DNA of 64,000 bases from Haemonchus contortus. Lineage: Eukaryota > Nematoda > Chromadorea > Rhabditida > Trichostrongylidae. The stretch covers positions 31,738,996 to 31,802,995 of the forward strand of contig LS997566.1 in NCBI GenBank assembly GCA_000469685.2, read 5' to 3'. The notes beneath the pieces are model-generated. The model saw nothing but the letters and a program-made list of their open reading frames with translations, ran no database searches and had not been told where the DNA came from. Positions 1 through 12,885 of the stretch are shown here, one piece after another; position 1 is the first letter of the stretch, and every line of letters starts with the position of its first letter. Both the position numbers and the translations under genes were made by a program.

Positions 1-245
1 CGATTCCACCTAAATCACTGGCAATGGGTAGTCCATGCTTTTTTTTGTACTTACGTCATGGCATGCGGTCAGCGTCATATGGAAATTATTCTACCGATAT
101 TCATTCTTGATTAATGAAGGATAGCCAAATTGAAAATCTACTGTGGGCTGAACATCATGGACGAGCAGTGCTACCCGCTTGGAAGCTTGTGTCGTCCATG
201 TTAGGTTGCTACAGAAAGTCGAAAAGAATTTGGCGCGAGTCAATC

Positions 246-490
246 GCTTTTCTCGGATGCGCCGCGCATTCCACTTCCGTTCAGAATCAGAGCAGCGTTT
301 TGAATGGATATGTCACCCATGCGTCGGTATGCGTACGTATACGCTTACGATGGGCCAGGCGATGCACAAGTCAGTGCTTTTATCATCCCAGACAAGTCTG
401 GTACAAATCAACCTCAAAGGGATGGAATGGTTGACTGGTCTAAGCGAGATCTGGAATTTCAATCCTGCGCCATGCGAGTATGATACCGCC
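246..490 (-). repeat. tRNA-derived SINE, body and part of head
   Basis: This copy matches the SINE family seen elsewhere in the window. Its hallmarks, read on the minus strand, are a segment like CTGGGAtGATAAAAGCACTG and a segment like GATTCTGAAcGGAAGTGGAA. It ends abruptly at the foldback beginning at 490. The Pol III head is incomplete here. Confidence 0.75.
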
Positions 491-588
491 AACCCATAAC
501 TCATAGGCAAAGGTGATGGTGAAGTACGTAGCGGCACCATTTGCCACTACGCACTTCACCATCACCTTTGCCTATGAGTTATGGGTTG
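490..588. repeat. Foldback inverted repeat inside SINE DNA
   Basis: Positions 490-525 and 553-588 are perfect reverse complements over 36 bases. The pairing continues inward to 534 and 544 with two mismatches, leaving a loop of about 9 bases. SINE sequence lies on both sides, so the foldback sits in or between SINE heads. No gene is associated with it. Confidence 0.9.
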
Positions 589-597
589 AAAAAGGGT

Positions 598-702
598 TAG
601 GGATGGAAGATCTAGTTGGTCTACGCAGATGTCGATACTAGGCTAGATCCCTGGGCCATCGTGTGCGTGATAATGCGCTGCTTGCCACTACACCTCCTCC
701 AG
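598..702 (-). repeat. SINE head fragment
   Basis: On the minus strand this shows the SINE head: GGAGGTGTAGTGGCAAGCAG, resembling a tRNA A box, followed by the start of the body. It repeats part of the region before the foldback at 490-588, so it is either a second copy or a duplicated piece of the first. Confidence 0.6.
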
Positions 703-3633
703 CTTTGATTGTTATTATGTTATCTATCGTTTTTAATACATTTTACCAACTGTTCGACCTTTTTGTGTGCCTGCATACTTCAATCATTCTGTCTAATCTG
801 TCTGGCTAATCTTGAAAGTTCGAGGGTTAGTTCCTTTCTAGAGGCCTCGCATAGACATCTCGAAAGAAACTGACAATTGAAACCTTTATTTCCGCTCAGA
901 GGTTCCGGGTTCCAGTTTTTCAAGTGTGATACTAAGTAATCACATAAAATTCTCGAATAAATCCTCTCGTTCACGTTCATTTGATCTATTAGAAAAACGG
1001 TCTTACAATTAGTGATTGAGTTCATGGTGACATTGAAGTGGCGAGCTTCAAGCCTTGGCTTCACTTGTGACCATCTGAACGTACACCAGGTGTATAACTT
1101 CAGGAAGCTATCAAGGTGGCATGCTTGTCATTACTGGCAATAAGACGGAAGATGAGATTTTGTCGAGTCCCCTGTTGAAGTGCTAGAGTGGCGGAACTCG
1201 TAGTAACTCCGCTAAGCAAATCCAAGTCAAGGTGTTCTTTGTCCGATCTCAGCGTGTCGTACTTTGTGTGCAAATCGCCGCTTCCCGGAGTTTCGTCGTT
1301 GAGTGCCGCCAATGTGCACAACCGGCGGCGAGGATATTGTTGAATTGAAGCAATTAATCTCACAAGGTGGTCTGTGTGTGAATGGATGTTTGGTCAGCCT
1401 TACTTGCCACCAACTTTGCAACTTGCTTACCCGACACTGCAGTCTGCTAATGGCTGGAAAATGCTTTCTAATATAGCTCCTAACAGAGTTGCTGGATAGC
1501 TTCTGATCCTGGACATCTGGGAATGAGTATCACTCCAAAACTAATACACCCGAAAATTTGGGTACCCCGACTGCTTCAATGCTTGATTGCAGGCATACGA
1601 ACAGAAAGGACAGAAACGCGGTCGGAATAGTTCCACGATTAAGCCATCCACGCCAATATCGAATTAGGAATGGCCATGTTCCTTAATGGGTTCGCTATGT
1701 GCTTCGAAGATGGTTCAGAAAAAAGGAATATCGCCAGTACGAAGGAGGATGAACTGATGACATTGACAAATCGAGGCCTACGACAGATCTGCAAATACAG
1801 CTGCCCAAACGTGAATGATATATTCCCAGCTTGATCGATTACCTTTTGGAATGCTCCACACATTCGGCTTTCAAGGCGAGACTCTTGGTGACCATTTGAT
1901 GCGAATTTGGCCAAGGCACACATCATGACGTTAGGAAGCCAGCCAGCCCAATGGGTTGAAAAGCAAGCTTCCCTGTGATGACGTTCCATTTGATGAATTC
2001 GATTTGATTATGATAGCTTACTCTTCTTCGGATTTTCCCTAGCCTTCTGTAGTCACGGTGGCGAAATCGAACAGCTAACAGGGCTACTAGCTTCTGATCA
2101 AACCTATGCTACTTGATTATGCAACGGGTTGATAAGAATAAGAATTTCTCAGAACATGTGTAAGTGGCCTTGTTCTCCGGCTTCTCCAGCCATCGAAGGT
2201 CGACGATTTGAAGGTTTTTTATGGGTTTCAAGGATCTTTCCTTCTAGCAATTGTGCTTACTTTACGCCCTCAGAATGCATTCTGAAGTAACTACTAGTCA
2301 GAAGCAGAACACTCGACCTCCTTACTTTCATCTCCCCTCCACCGTCTCGAATTGCATAGGCAATTCCTTTCAAGGCAACAAATCATCAAATCCACTTGGA
2401 GCATTAGTTCCTGCTGGCAGTTCTTGCACGTCTGTGTGTGCTCAATCGACACCACCTTGTCGGCAGTGAATGTTAATTGTAATACGATCCGAAGTATGGC
2501 GCTATTCGTTGAATATTCCTACACGGTGTGATCGGGAGCAGTAATTGGACGAGAAGGAAACGCTGTCTGCCGATCGGCGCAACTAACAACAGCTGAGTAA
2601 ATCGTCCTCAGAAATATATCCCACAGGGGCCGAAGCGAAAGGAAGTTGTACCTTGTCTTGATGGGAAAAGAGCAGGCTCTCTACAACATGCCTTCTTCCC
2701 CTTACGGCATTTCGCTTCGAAATTTGGGAAGGAAGGAGTCCCGTCTGGTGGAAGACCCTACAACAGCCCAGGTTCGCCCTGATCTGAAGGCTGTCGTTGT
2801 GGCCCACCTGCTCTGTGGTGGACTGGACTCGCTGCGTAGTTCAGTTGTCTTTGGGATGTTTAGCACTTCAGCCGACACTTCCCGCTTCATCTCGGCAAAC
2901 AAGCGGGAAGGATGTTATCGTTCTCCTCGCGGACACACAACCAGGTTCCACCAATCCGGTAATCTTTGCTTCAAACCCCCTGCTTGATTTCTGGATGCAT
3001 GGAGTTCCTACTGTCTAGAAACATTCACCGAAGCTTCAAAGACCGAGTTTCACTCTTCATTCAAGACATATCATCACGGGTCATAGCCCCTTTGCCAGAG
3101 TCCCAGAAATTATTTGGATGCAGGCCTGGCCTGAGAAGTGTCAACTTCCTCAAGGATCCTCTACCAAATGGGATCTCCTTTTCTGCTTTCCCTGAGTATG
3201 TGGCAATGAAAGATGCAGGCATGTTAATGACATAGAGTCTACTCCTTTCCTCTAGTGAAAAAGACTTCTTTCAACTACCTTCCCCTTCCCCTTGAAAACT
3301 CTTCATCGTGCGGTCCTTCCTATTTGTCATACTACCCAGCCTAGCCATCGAGTGCTCTTATTGCTCCTTGCACAGTTAGAAACGAGTCATCTAAAATCGA
3401 AATAGCCAGCAGAACACTTGCTTCATTTGCTGTCACCGTTTGTTCAGATTACGGTGTTATCCAGGCCATCTCCCTCCCTCGTGACATTGAAATCCGTCTT
3501 TACTGTCAGACTCGCTTCCCTTGCCTGTTTTAGTTTCTTGAAAAAATTCTCAAGGCGACTTTGGCATGGTGATTACTCATTTAACCTACCTTGGGTGCGG
3601 TTTCATCCACGGTCACTACCGCTGTGATTTTAG

Positions 3634-3805
3634 AGTTTTATTCAATACTCAACTGTTCGTTCCGGGATTTACTCGAGCAACATGTATATGTTTTTCGAAA
3701 ACTCCTGCTGCCCAAAGTGGCCCGATCGAATCCGAATACGCAATTGCAAACAATTCCGCAGTTCCTGAAGGCGTTGGGCAGAACATTGGGAGTGATATTT
3801 CGGAT
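3634..3805 (+). CDS. Possible internal exon, unknown protein
   Basis: An open frame runs from the acceptor GATTTTAG to the donor GTGAGT at 3806. It would encode about 56 residues, with segments such as LLEQHVYVFRKLL and IPQFLKALGRTLG that look helical and basic. I do not recognise the family. No firm partner exon was found on either side, so this may be chance. It is listed only because both splice sites and the composition are reasonable. Confidence 0.18.
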
Positions 3806-5146
3806 GTGAGTGGCCTTTATTAGCTTTACCCTTCAAGATAACCACAGGTCGTAACCCAGTTGAGCCAACACGTGCGATCGTGAGGACAGTTCAGAACCCT
3901 CCAGAGATGAGACTGTTAAGTGATTCTTCACAAGGTTCATAGGCTTTGAGTAGTATGTGTGATGTCCCAGTCCTGCTGAAACCAGGTACTTCAATTCCGT
4001 TCTCATCAGCTTCGCAAAGGGAGGGCTCCAGGATTCCGTTCCACTTTCATCCTGCAATCGAGCCGAAACTCCGAACAATGTGATTACCTATTCAAGGTAT
4101 AGCAATCATATCATTCATAACGTAAAACACCTCAACATGACCAGCTGGCTATTTTAATCAGGTGAAGCTCAGAGACGTTGTGTACACGGAGCCCTCAGTG
4201 ACTGGTGACTTTGCTTGCCCCTCCCGATCTTCCTTGGCTCAAAGGCCAAGATGTAGCAATAAAGCTTCGGGGTAATGTGAACCTGCTCGGTGTGAATACG
4301 GCGATGGTGAATTGGCTCATACTGTACTTAGCGGTACTCTTGTAGGCATTAGAGTTTGAAATTGGTTGCGCCCTCTACTATTCTTTGCACCGGTCATTCT
4401 TGTGTTTGGTTACGCCACAGGGTGACTCCGCCCCTTTCTCTGGGCCCTTGTCTTTCGTTTCCCTCTTCGGCTTCATTATTCCCATACAATATCCAATATT
4501 GTCAAATTGTCATATTCAGTCTAGAGTGATTATTGACATTGGCCTTGGGATCCAGCTAGTCAAATATTCGACAGGAAGCGGGTCTCGATTGAAGCAAATC
4601 GAAAGCACCATGCTGACATCGCTTTTTCCACCTAACACCTGTATCACATGTGCTTCCCTAGTTCATGAAATTTTTTGGTAACTCCCAATGACGTCTCTAT
4701 TCATAGCAATAGTCCTTGCAACTGATCTGATTTACCTGAACTCCGCTGCTTCGGTAAATATGCTACTTCCCTATCCTTCAGTCCTCTCCAGTATAGATTT
4801 CCGAAATCCCCTCTTCATTTGTATGCATCAGGGAACTTGCCAAGGGAACCCTTTTTTGGATAACCCTGACCGCAATGCCATACTGCTTGTTTGGTCTCAT
4901 AGAGGATCGGAAATGCGTGTGGGTGAGACCAGAGTGCGTTGCACTTCGTTTGTGTTCCCCTCTTCTTCATTAGTCCCACATGAAATTCAAGCCGTTCTTT
5001 TTCTCCTGCTCAGCTCTGGTCATTTTTGGTTCTTGAAGGGAAATATCGTAATAGGGATTTTACCGTAACTTTGAGGAGCTTTACTCTCCTGTTTTCTATA
5101 TTCGTACCTTTCTTACTCGGCTTTTCTTTCCATAATCATGCGAGAG

Positions 5147-5201
5147 TGTCGAGAAGAGTGGGAATGTACTATGGATGGAATATAATCCACTCTTCTCGAC
5201 A
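5147..5201. repeat. Short foldback
   Basis: TGTCGAGAAGAGTGG at 5147-5161 is the exact reverse complement of 5187-5201, with a 25-base spacer. It may be the end of a small foldback element or a local inverted duplication. Confidence 0.7.
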
Positions 5202-7548
5202 TTTTTTATTCGAAAATAGGATAAGTAAACCGATATGAGGATTGATACTTTGCGAAAAGAATTAGGATATTAAAAGGTAAATAAGTGCTGAGTTTTACAG
5301 TAGTCTTTCTGCCCTGGCTACTTGTATGCCGTGTTACCTACATGATCTCGGGTTGAGACACCTGAAGTTGCAGATATTTAAATAGGATCCCATTCGATGT
5401 AAGTGGGACATCGGAAAAAGACATGTCTTTCATGAACAACGACTCGATTAGTTCCAGATGCATCGTTTTGTTACACTGAGTTGTATGAGTTGGCCACCGT
5501 TCGCTTCCAAGGGCCGACATTGGCGACGTCTTTGGTGGAGGTGGTTACCCTCAAAATGGTGCTCTTATCATGTTAGCTTGAGCCCTACGCCTACGGGAAC
5601 ATTGGATCATCTAAGGCCTTGTGGTTGCTTGATCGCTTTAACGGTGACATTTTCGTGAAAATGTGAGAGTTCGAAATGAATTTACCTAAAAACTTGCAAG
5701 GGAACGATATGAAATGGGTGGAAATTACTCGTATGCTTGGCAATTTGTCAACTGCACCTATTCCAAATAGGTGGTATGCATTCATGAAATGATTGAGTAC
5801 GGGTTATGACGGCCCCTTGAATTCCCACGACAGCTTCATAAACCTCATTACCGTGTGTATGAATTGATCGGACGTTGTTTCCTAGAAATCTCAAGGAGGC
5901 AGCCTTCAAGATAGGGTGATGTTAGATGTGTTGGGGAAGATCATTACTTTCAGGAAAGCAGGCGGTGGAACGGCTAATGTTACTGATACCATTCAAGTCC
6001 TACTTTTAATCGAGAAGCACAAGCACACCCTCTTGAATTCTCTTCCTAGAATGTGTATACTCATACCCATACCCATATACTTATTCAATTTTCGTAGAAA
6101 AAAAGTTGTTAGGGGAAAGAGAGAGACATATATCGGCTTATGGTAACTCGAAACGACTAAAAAAATCCTTCTTGAAATGTAGTGGTTAATCTATACGACC
6201 TATACCGCTCAAGAACTAAACGGAAACTTCCTCCACCCCGTCCCACCCTCCCCACTCTCCCCCACTTCCTGCTTTCAAGGGGCAAACGTGATCCAATTAC
6301 CGGATCTTCCAACGGTAATGTTTCAGTCGATGCAGTTGCACTTCGTCAGCTTAATTTCATTGGAAATCAGTCAGTGTTCACTTCGAAAATTGAAAATTCT
6401 GATTTTTTTTATGATTGTATTGCGATTCTTCTGCCGACGAGGTTGTTAGGTGGGACCTTTATCAGTGGCCTGAGGTTTCGACGCAATCGTCTTTCCTAAA
6501 GGTCCAGTCCACCACCGCAGCGCCACTCCATACAGTTAATAACAATTCAACTAAGCGTTAAATTAATTAATTAGTTAATTTTGTTCTCAGTTGTTCCCTT
6601 CAACTCGTCCAATATTCACTGATGTTGGCCCTTTTCGATTCATTGCTTGATTGTAGTTATATCGTAATGCACTACATCTGATTGGAGCGGGTAGTTTGAT
6701 TGCCAGACCATTTTTCTTCGAAATTGAAAAGCATCCAGCTGAATAGGAAACGGTTTTTTCATCGAAACGTAGTTATCAAACATATGCCCCGAGAATTTTG
6801 AAACTAAAATTAGTTGACAAAATCTGAAGGCACCCCATTCATATATTGGAATCCAGGATGCATTCATAGGCCACTCAAGGTATGCGATTCGAATCTGTCT
6901 ACTGGTCTGGATGTCTAAAGACGTTCTAAGTTAAAATGGAGTCAAAAAGGATCGAAAGATCGTTTCTGTATGAAGCGTTATTCTCCCTAGACAAATTCAT
7001 TACAGTTGATCAATTCTGAAACGGGTGACGGTACACAAAGTCATACGGTAGTGGTCGATACAGCATTTTTGTAGACACGGCACTGTATCCAATAGAAAGA
7101 CCGTTCGATTAGCTTTAGCCTTTTGCCTAATGATGAAACTGTGAGAAATTCAAAGCAGCCCATACAATGTAGGAAAATCTGTGGAACATTCTGTTACTGA
7201 AATTCACCGAATAGAATAAGCTCGAGCTTACTGCTGGAAAAAATCGAATAACGTAAATGCATGCATGCGAATTATTGAAATTATTTTTATTGAAATTGAA
7301 GTTATTATTGGAATTATCTTTTTATTTATATTCGTTTGTATTCATTTCCTCTGATCGTTCCTTCGACTTCAAAGCAGATAGCTGCAGCAGGTCCAACTGC
7401 TGTAGCAACAGTGTTTAGTTCCGCGCTTAGCTATCAGGAAAAGTAAACTCCAGCTAATTGCTGGATAACATCGATTAATAACTACAACTTACAACAATTT
7501 TTCTGGGCTTATGCGTTAATATCAATTCGCATCTATATACATTATATT

Positions 7549-7865
7549 GTTAAGGAGCAAGTGGTGTAGTGGGAAGTGGCGCCTAGCCTATACACGTGGT
7601 CACGACTTTGAATTTCGGATGGAGATCTGGTTAAGCCAACCAAGTCATGCATCCCTTTGGGGTCATTTCATTGGTACTAAGTCAGTCTGGGAGGATGAAA
7701 CACTGACTTGCATATGGGCTGGACAACGCAGTTCACTGTGTAGGCCACATATGTAGTCAAATCGCCACTACGACTACCAATTGAAGTCGAATGCGGAAGG
7801 CGCATCATTCGGATGGGTTTGATCAACACCCAAGGACCTTATCTTTCTTCATCCTTCATATTATT
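7549..7865 (+). repeat. tRNA-derived SINE
   Basis: A head with GTGGTGTAGTGGGAAGTGGC (A-box-like) is followed by a body containing CAACCAAGTCATGCATCCC, GTCTGGGAGGATGAAACACT and a tail region ending in a pyrimidine-rich TTATCTTTC stretch. The B box is degenerate. It is one of about a dozen copies in the window. Confidence 0.75.
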
Positions 7866-8559
7866 CGGCTGCCTTTCTTTACTGATTGCTACTGCAGACG
7901 CTCTGCAGTAGCCGCATTGTTGAAGCTGCTCATTAAGTCAGACAAGGAAGCAAAAATTTATTCTTCCCAGTCTCCTGGATGCAAAGCTTCCTGTTATTCA
8001 CAAGTTTCTATGATTTCCTTGTTTGCACTTTCATACTTGCCGTCAATATTCGTCTTCTTTTCGCCATGAAGCGCTGTTCATTCAAATTTTTTTAATAAAT
8101 TTCCCGATACCCCACAGCATCCTTTCCCTTGCAGTCCGCCTGCCCATCCTGTGGGCCTCATGGAACCTGTTTCGAGAACTGGAGAGAGACTTTTTTTCCA
8201 AATCCTAAGTCTTTTCCCAAATCTTCAATCGTTACTCGAGCTCCACATTAGTCATCCGTGCCCATTTGCCACCCTCAAGCCATCATCAAAGTACAGCTAC
8301 TTGACTTTTTGTTTGCTCATCACATCGAAGGGTATAATGCAGTCCTGTGCACTGATCAAATTACTTCTAGCTCTCTGTGAAAAAAGTTGATCCATGAAGA
8401 AAAAATGGAGATTTTCTCAGATTTCTCATTGAAAAACACAAGCTTTTTGTTTCTCTCTTTTGAAGTTCTCGCTAATACTAAATCTCGGCCCAATCTAGGG
8501 CTCGCTTGTCTTGGGAACGAGATTATCTAGGCATCTCTGTGAGCGAAAAACTAACGTTC

Positions 8560-8960
8560 ACGATGATTTTGGGTTCTCTTTTGAGTTGAAAGGTGAAAGT
8601 ATTGAATTGGAATAGTGCATCGGTTTCGAAGAAAGCGAGAAAATCGGCGACTACGTGAAAAGTAGGGCTTCTTGAAAAAGGTGAATATAGGGTTTGTGCG
8701 AGATTATCATGACAAAAAAGGCACAAAACGGATATTTGGACGAGATTTCAGTCGCTGCATTCAGCTGGGATTGCTGGGTACAGTAAGCCAAAAATGCCAG
8801 CAGTCGCATCCACGACCAGGTATATGAGTTTCCAACAAGGGTACCCTTTGTGAACGTTACAGAGCTGTTGAAATTTGTCATGCTTTGGGTGTAGCAAACA
8901 GCCGATTCAAAGTCCGAGCCTTTATCAAGCCCTATCTGGGCCGCTCCCTATTTGACAGCG
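8560..8960 (+). repeat. Diverged dispersed repeat, copy 1
   Basis: This stretch shares order and wording with 52150-52500. Examples are GAAGAAAGCGA near the start, a GCGAGATT..CATGA block, an ACGAGATTTCAgTC block, and a GGGTtcCCTTGTGA-like block. Divergence is heavy. I do not recognise the element class. Confidence 0.4.
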
Positions 8961-11900
8961 CTCATGCGGTATACGAGGGGGCCAAAAGTCCATCCCAGAA
9001 TCTTAAATACCAATTTTATCGTGAGAGCTGTGTCCTCGATGATAATAAAGGAGTACGAGAAGGAGTAGGAGTGAAGGAGAAAGTAACGTTAACATAGAAC
9101 CAGCACTTCGAATTTTTGTTACCTGGTAGCACCAGATTCCTGCAGATCATTCTCGAATCAAAAGAGTCTAGCTGCGATTTGGAATTTGCTTATGTTTTTC
9201 ATTTAATCATAGAACATATAATAAGACAAACAATGGTGGAGGAAATTGAAGATAGCTAATTGGCTATTTCCTCGCTGGCATCAACTCTCTGGAAATATTC
9301 TGTTGGTAGCCACTTTCAAATTCTACCCGGACCTTTTCTTAGTATTTCGTCTCAGTCGGCTCACTGGAGGAAGTTCTTCGAGAACTTCTGAGGGACAAAA
9401 GTACTCATCTGTGCCGTACTAGGATCAATTATCGAATCTTTTCCTTCGATGAAAGTGAAGGTTACCGTATTAGGAAGGTACTTCCCAATTCACTCCGAAA
9501 AAAAATCTCCAGAGGATTACGATACGCATGCTATCTGATGTCTGGTTAGTCCAAAGCAAGTCTTTCCATGAAAAAAATTACTAGAAACTTTGGAGTGATC
9601 CATACTGATACGTAATGTACCGTGTAATATCGTACTGTAGCCTCTCAATATCATGTTCAGATTGAAGGATACGGGTGGCTAATTGTGGCAGTTCTACAAA
9701 ATTAGGGCTTTTGTTTTTTTGAAAACAAGATTAATCACAATCACAGTGCTCGGATAGCATTTTCATTACTAGAAAATGTCATATTAACTGGTAATTAAAT
9801 AGGTCATGCCATCTTGTTTATACTAAAAGTTCTATAACTATTTTATGGATAATTAATGCCTTTTATGCGGAATAAATAACGAAATTGGCTATTTTATTAG
9901 GTTTTTTCGGATCAGTGAACGTCATTTGATGAATACGGACAGCAATAAAGCTCGAAAATCATGAATTTCAATCTGTGCTGAGCATGATTTCCAATGAGCC
10001 GTCTTTCTGATCTCCTAGGTATTCCCTCAGTTACCGGGCTCGGGCGAGTGATGGCGCACAATTTGGGACGACTCGTGCCCCAATGAGCAACTCACACATG
10101 TACACAACTCAAGAAACGGGGAGGGGGAGGTTCAATGGGGTTACCGTAAACAAATTTTCTCGGGGCTCTAAAAATGTTATCCTACTAATTGAACGTACTA
10201 GCAACTCGCTAGTATATCATGAGATACGTCGTTTTCTTCCAATCACGTGTCACACAGGATGTCCTCCTCTCCCTCACACATGTCACCTACAGCTTCAACT
10301 AATTGAACTCCTTGTCGCGTCATCAAACAAGCTCTGGCTAAGCGGCTCGTGCTTCTCCGAGAAGCTTCCTGTCATCTGGAGCTCTATGGATAATTCATTT
10401 ATAGCCTATACGCAGAAGGAAAACCCCCCTATTTATCCTAGGAATCCTCGACAATCAAACGCATTCTTGTTTGTGGCTGTCGTCTGCTCACGATTGCCAT
10501 TACCTCTAGATCTTTCTGGTCAACTCTTTTCTCTTTTTCTTCCCCTCTAATGCTTAACTTGATCAAATCGGAAATTAGATTTACTATGCAGGAAAAAGTG
10601 TTGAGGGTATAAATTGCAGATGGTCTTTAATCGGATTTTCCTTTGCTTCAATGTTGCCATCCTTCCTCATCCTTTCGGCGAGGCTAGCTTTCGGCGAGCT
10701 CTCAGGAAGTCGCCACTTTTTTGGGAGCATTTCCAGATCTACCTGAGAAGAATCAGCTTGAAGGAAACTTCCCGCCTAGTCAACGACAGGCAGCAATCAA
10801 TTTCTATCAACCTTAGGGCTTGTTACTAAGGTTTACATTGACGGCTACATTCATCAGAGCTTCGCAAGCTATGTACACATTGTCATTTCATTTCCGCTCT
10901 TCCCATTCGTTCCCACACCATACCTAACTGTACATATGGGGTAGGGGGACCAGGACTCAACAAGAGCCTCGTTATATACCCCCTAGCTAAGCCATCTGAT
11001 TGAGATTCGATTTGAGAGTTCCCACGGCTCGCTATGAGGCTCGAGCGCGACTCCTCTAAAACTACCATTTTACAGCTACTGCACAGTCAGTTTCAGTTCT
11101 TATTTTTTCAATTTTTGAGTTGTTTACACCTAATTTTTGTGGAAAGGAATTGTTTATTTACTTCTTCTTCCCTTCTGGAACGTAGAAGTGGCTTCCCTTC
11201 CGTTCTCACTGGAACCTTTGAAAAATCTGTCCGATCAAAGTTCAGGCAACAGCTCTGATATCATCACCCTTGACAGAAAGGCTTATCCTGCTGCAGGCTA
11301 TTCTCCAAGGACTGCTTTTGAATACTTGTTCCTGGAAGCTATAACAGCCAGTAAAGGTTAAGCTGGCCTCAATATTTGTAAGTATCCTAGGGATTTGTAA
11401 GGTTTTGCTCCAAATGGTGTGTACATAGTACAGCGCTGGAAGGTCCCACAATATCCTTCTCTACATAAGAGACCCGAGTCAACAGCCCTTCACCATTCCA
11501 AAAATAAACAACACATATAAATGCATTTAGGCAGTCAAAAAACACTGACGCAATCATCACCTCACCGTGTAAGTGCCCGAACGCATGACGTGGACTCGTC
11601 AACCCCCACCCACTTTCTTTTTCTGCATCCTAAAAATCGGCACGTAAGCTACAGGCTTCTTAATGTAAGGGACTTGCGTAACTCTGTAAAAACTATTGCA
11701 GTACTGCTTCAGTCCCTTCTCGATGCCCGGGTAATCCTACGGAACTCCATGTCCATACATAGGCGCCATATAAGGTACATAAAGGTACATATTCCGAATC
11801 AGAATACTTGGCCCTGCCTTGGGTTGATCAACCCTGCTTTTGGTAGCTTGGGTATCACTTATTATCTTCTGAGTCTAGCCACTCAATTCAAACATTGTTT

Positions 11901-12871
11901 GGCTAGGATTCTCATAGCTTCAGCTTTACGGCAATGTTTTGAACGTTCGTCATCTCTCGGGAGACCTGAGCACTTACTATCATTGCTTACATCTAACCAA
12001 GAACCACAATCATGGAACTGCCTCAACCTTTCTGACCGATTGGGGAAATAGAACTTTGAAAATGGCGTCTCGAGCCCTTTTCTTCGCTATTTTCTTCCTT
12101 TCGAGAATCTGAATTCCCTTCATAGCTGAGGTGGCTGATGGCCTTAAAGGTTGGTCTGAGAAAAAATTCACCAGGTGGCCAGTTCCTCGAGCATCGAGGA
12201 AGTGCAAACTCAGAGTGCCATGCCTTTCCTCTGTGCACCTCCCTAGAGTCGCCTGCCTTCATCTGATTACTCCATAACCAGAATTCCACTACTACGTTTT
12301 TGGCGCTCTTTGTCACTTTCCTCCTGCTTCTGTTGTGTTTTTGTTGTCACTTAGTCACGTGGGCTACTTTTAGTGCTTACTTCATATGCTGATTGCTATG
12401 CGAATAATTAGGTTCTCGCCCACTCTTTACTCTAGTAAATCAAGTCTATAGGAATGAGCTACAACTGTCATCTTTGAGCAGTGAGTGAATGAAGGGGGAA
12501 AAAGTGACAGGCGAAGGGAGTTGAGATGCTGCTTTGCGGCAGCACCGGTGATGTTTTCAAAGGCCATTTGATATCAACAGACATCACCTCTTCCTTGAGT
12601 CGCTTTTCCACCATCTTCTTCGATGTTTCGAGAATCTTAGCAGTGTCAGTGCTCCTATACACCATATTTTCGCTTGTTTTTTTCGGTTAGTCAGCTGCCA
12701 ACAATTCATAAGTTACCCCGTAAATTTTAGGTTCCAGAAGAGTATCTGAGTAATTTTTTTCTAGCGGTTTTTTGAGTAATTGCGTGATGCATCAAAGCTC
12801 GCTACTACTGCGGTTAGGTACTTTGAAAATTTTTTGATTAGGTGGATAATAGGGATAGGGGGTGAGAAAGA

Positions 12872-12885
12872 GGGGGGGGGGGGGG
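12872..12885 (+). repeat. G homopolymer run
   Basis: Fourteen consecutive G bases lie in a purine-rich tract (GGGATAGGGGGTGAGAAAG on the left, further G5 runs on the right). The length is likely to vary and to be error-prone in sequencing. Confidence 0.95.

Larger units (their letters stand above)
703..7548. other. Stretch without a supported gene
   Basis: I see no recognisable gene here. Open frames on both strands (for example 1639-1989 minus, 2646-2987 plus, 3833-4078 minus, 4688-5068 plus) have no motif I know. One possible exon (3634-3805) is listed separately. A foldback is present at 5147-5201. A TTAATTAA-rich tract lies near 6555-6585 and an ATT-rich tract near 7260-7340. Confidence 0.5.

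Noticed and set aside
1639..1989. Open frame of 116 codons (-)
   Set aside because: It contains an in-frame GTAATC..TTGCAG that could be an intron, but no partner exons or motif were found.
11521..12051. Open frame of 176 codons (+)
   Set aside because: This is the longest frame in the window, but it has no motif, biased composition or signal. Frames of this size are expected by chance in 64 kb, and the opposite strand also shows coding-like pieces.
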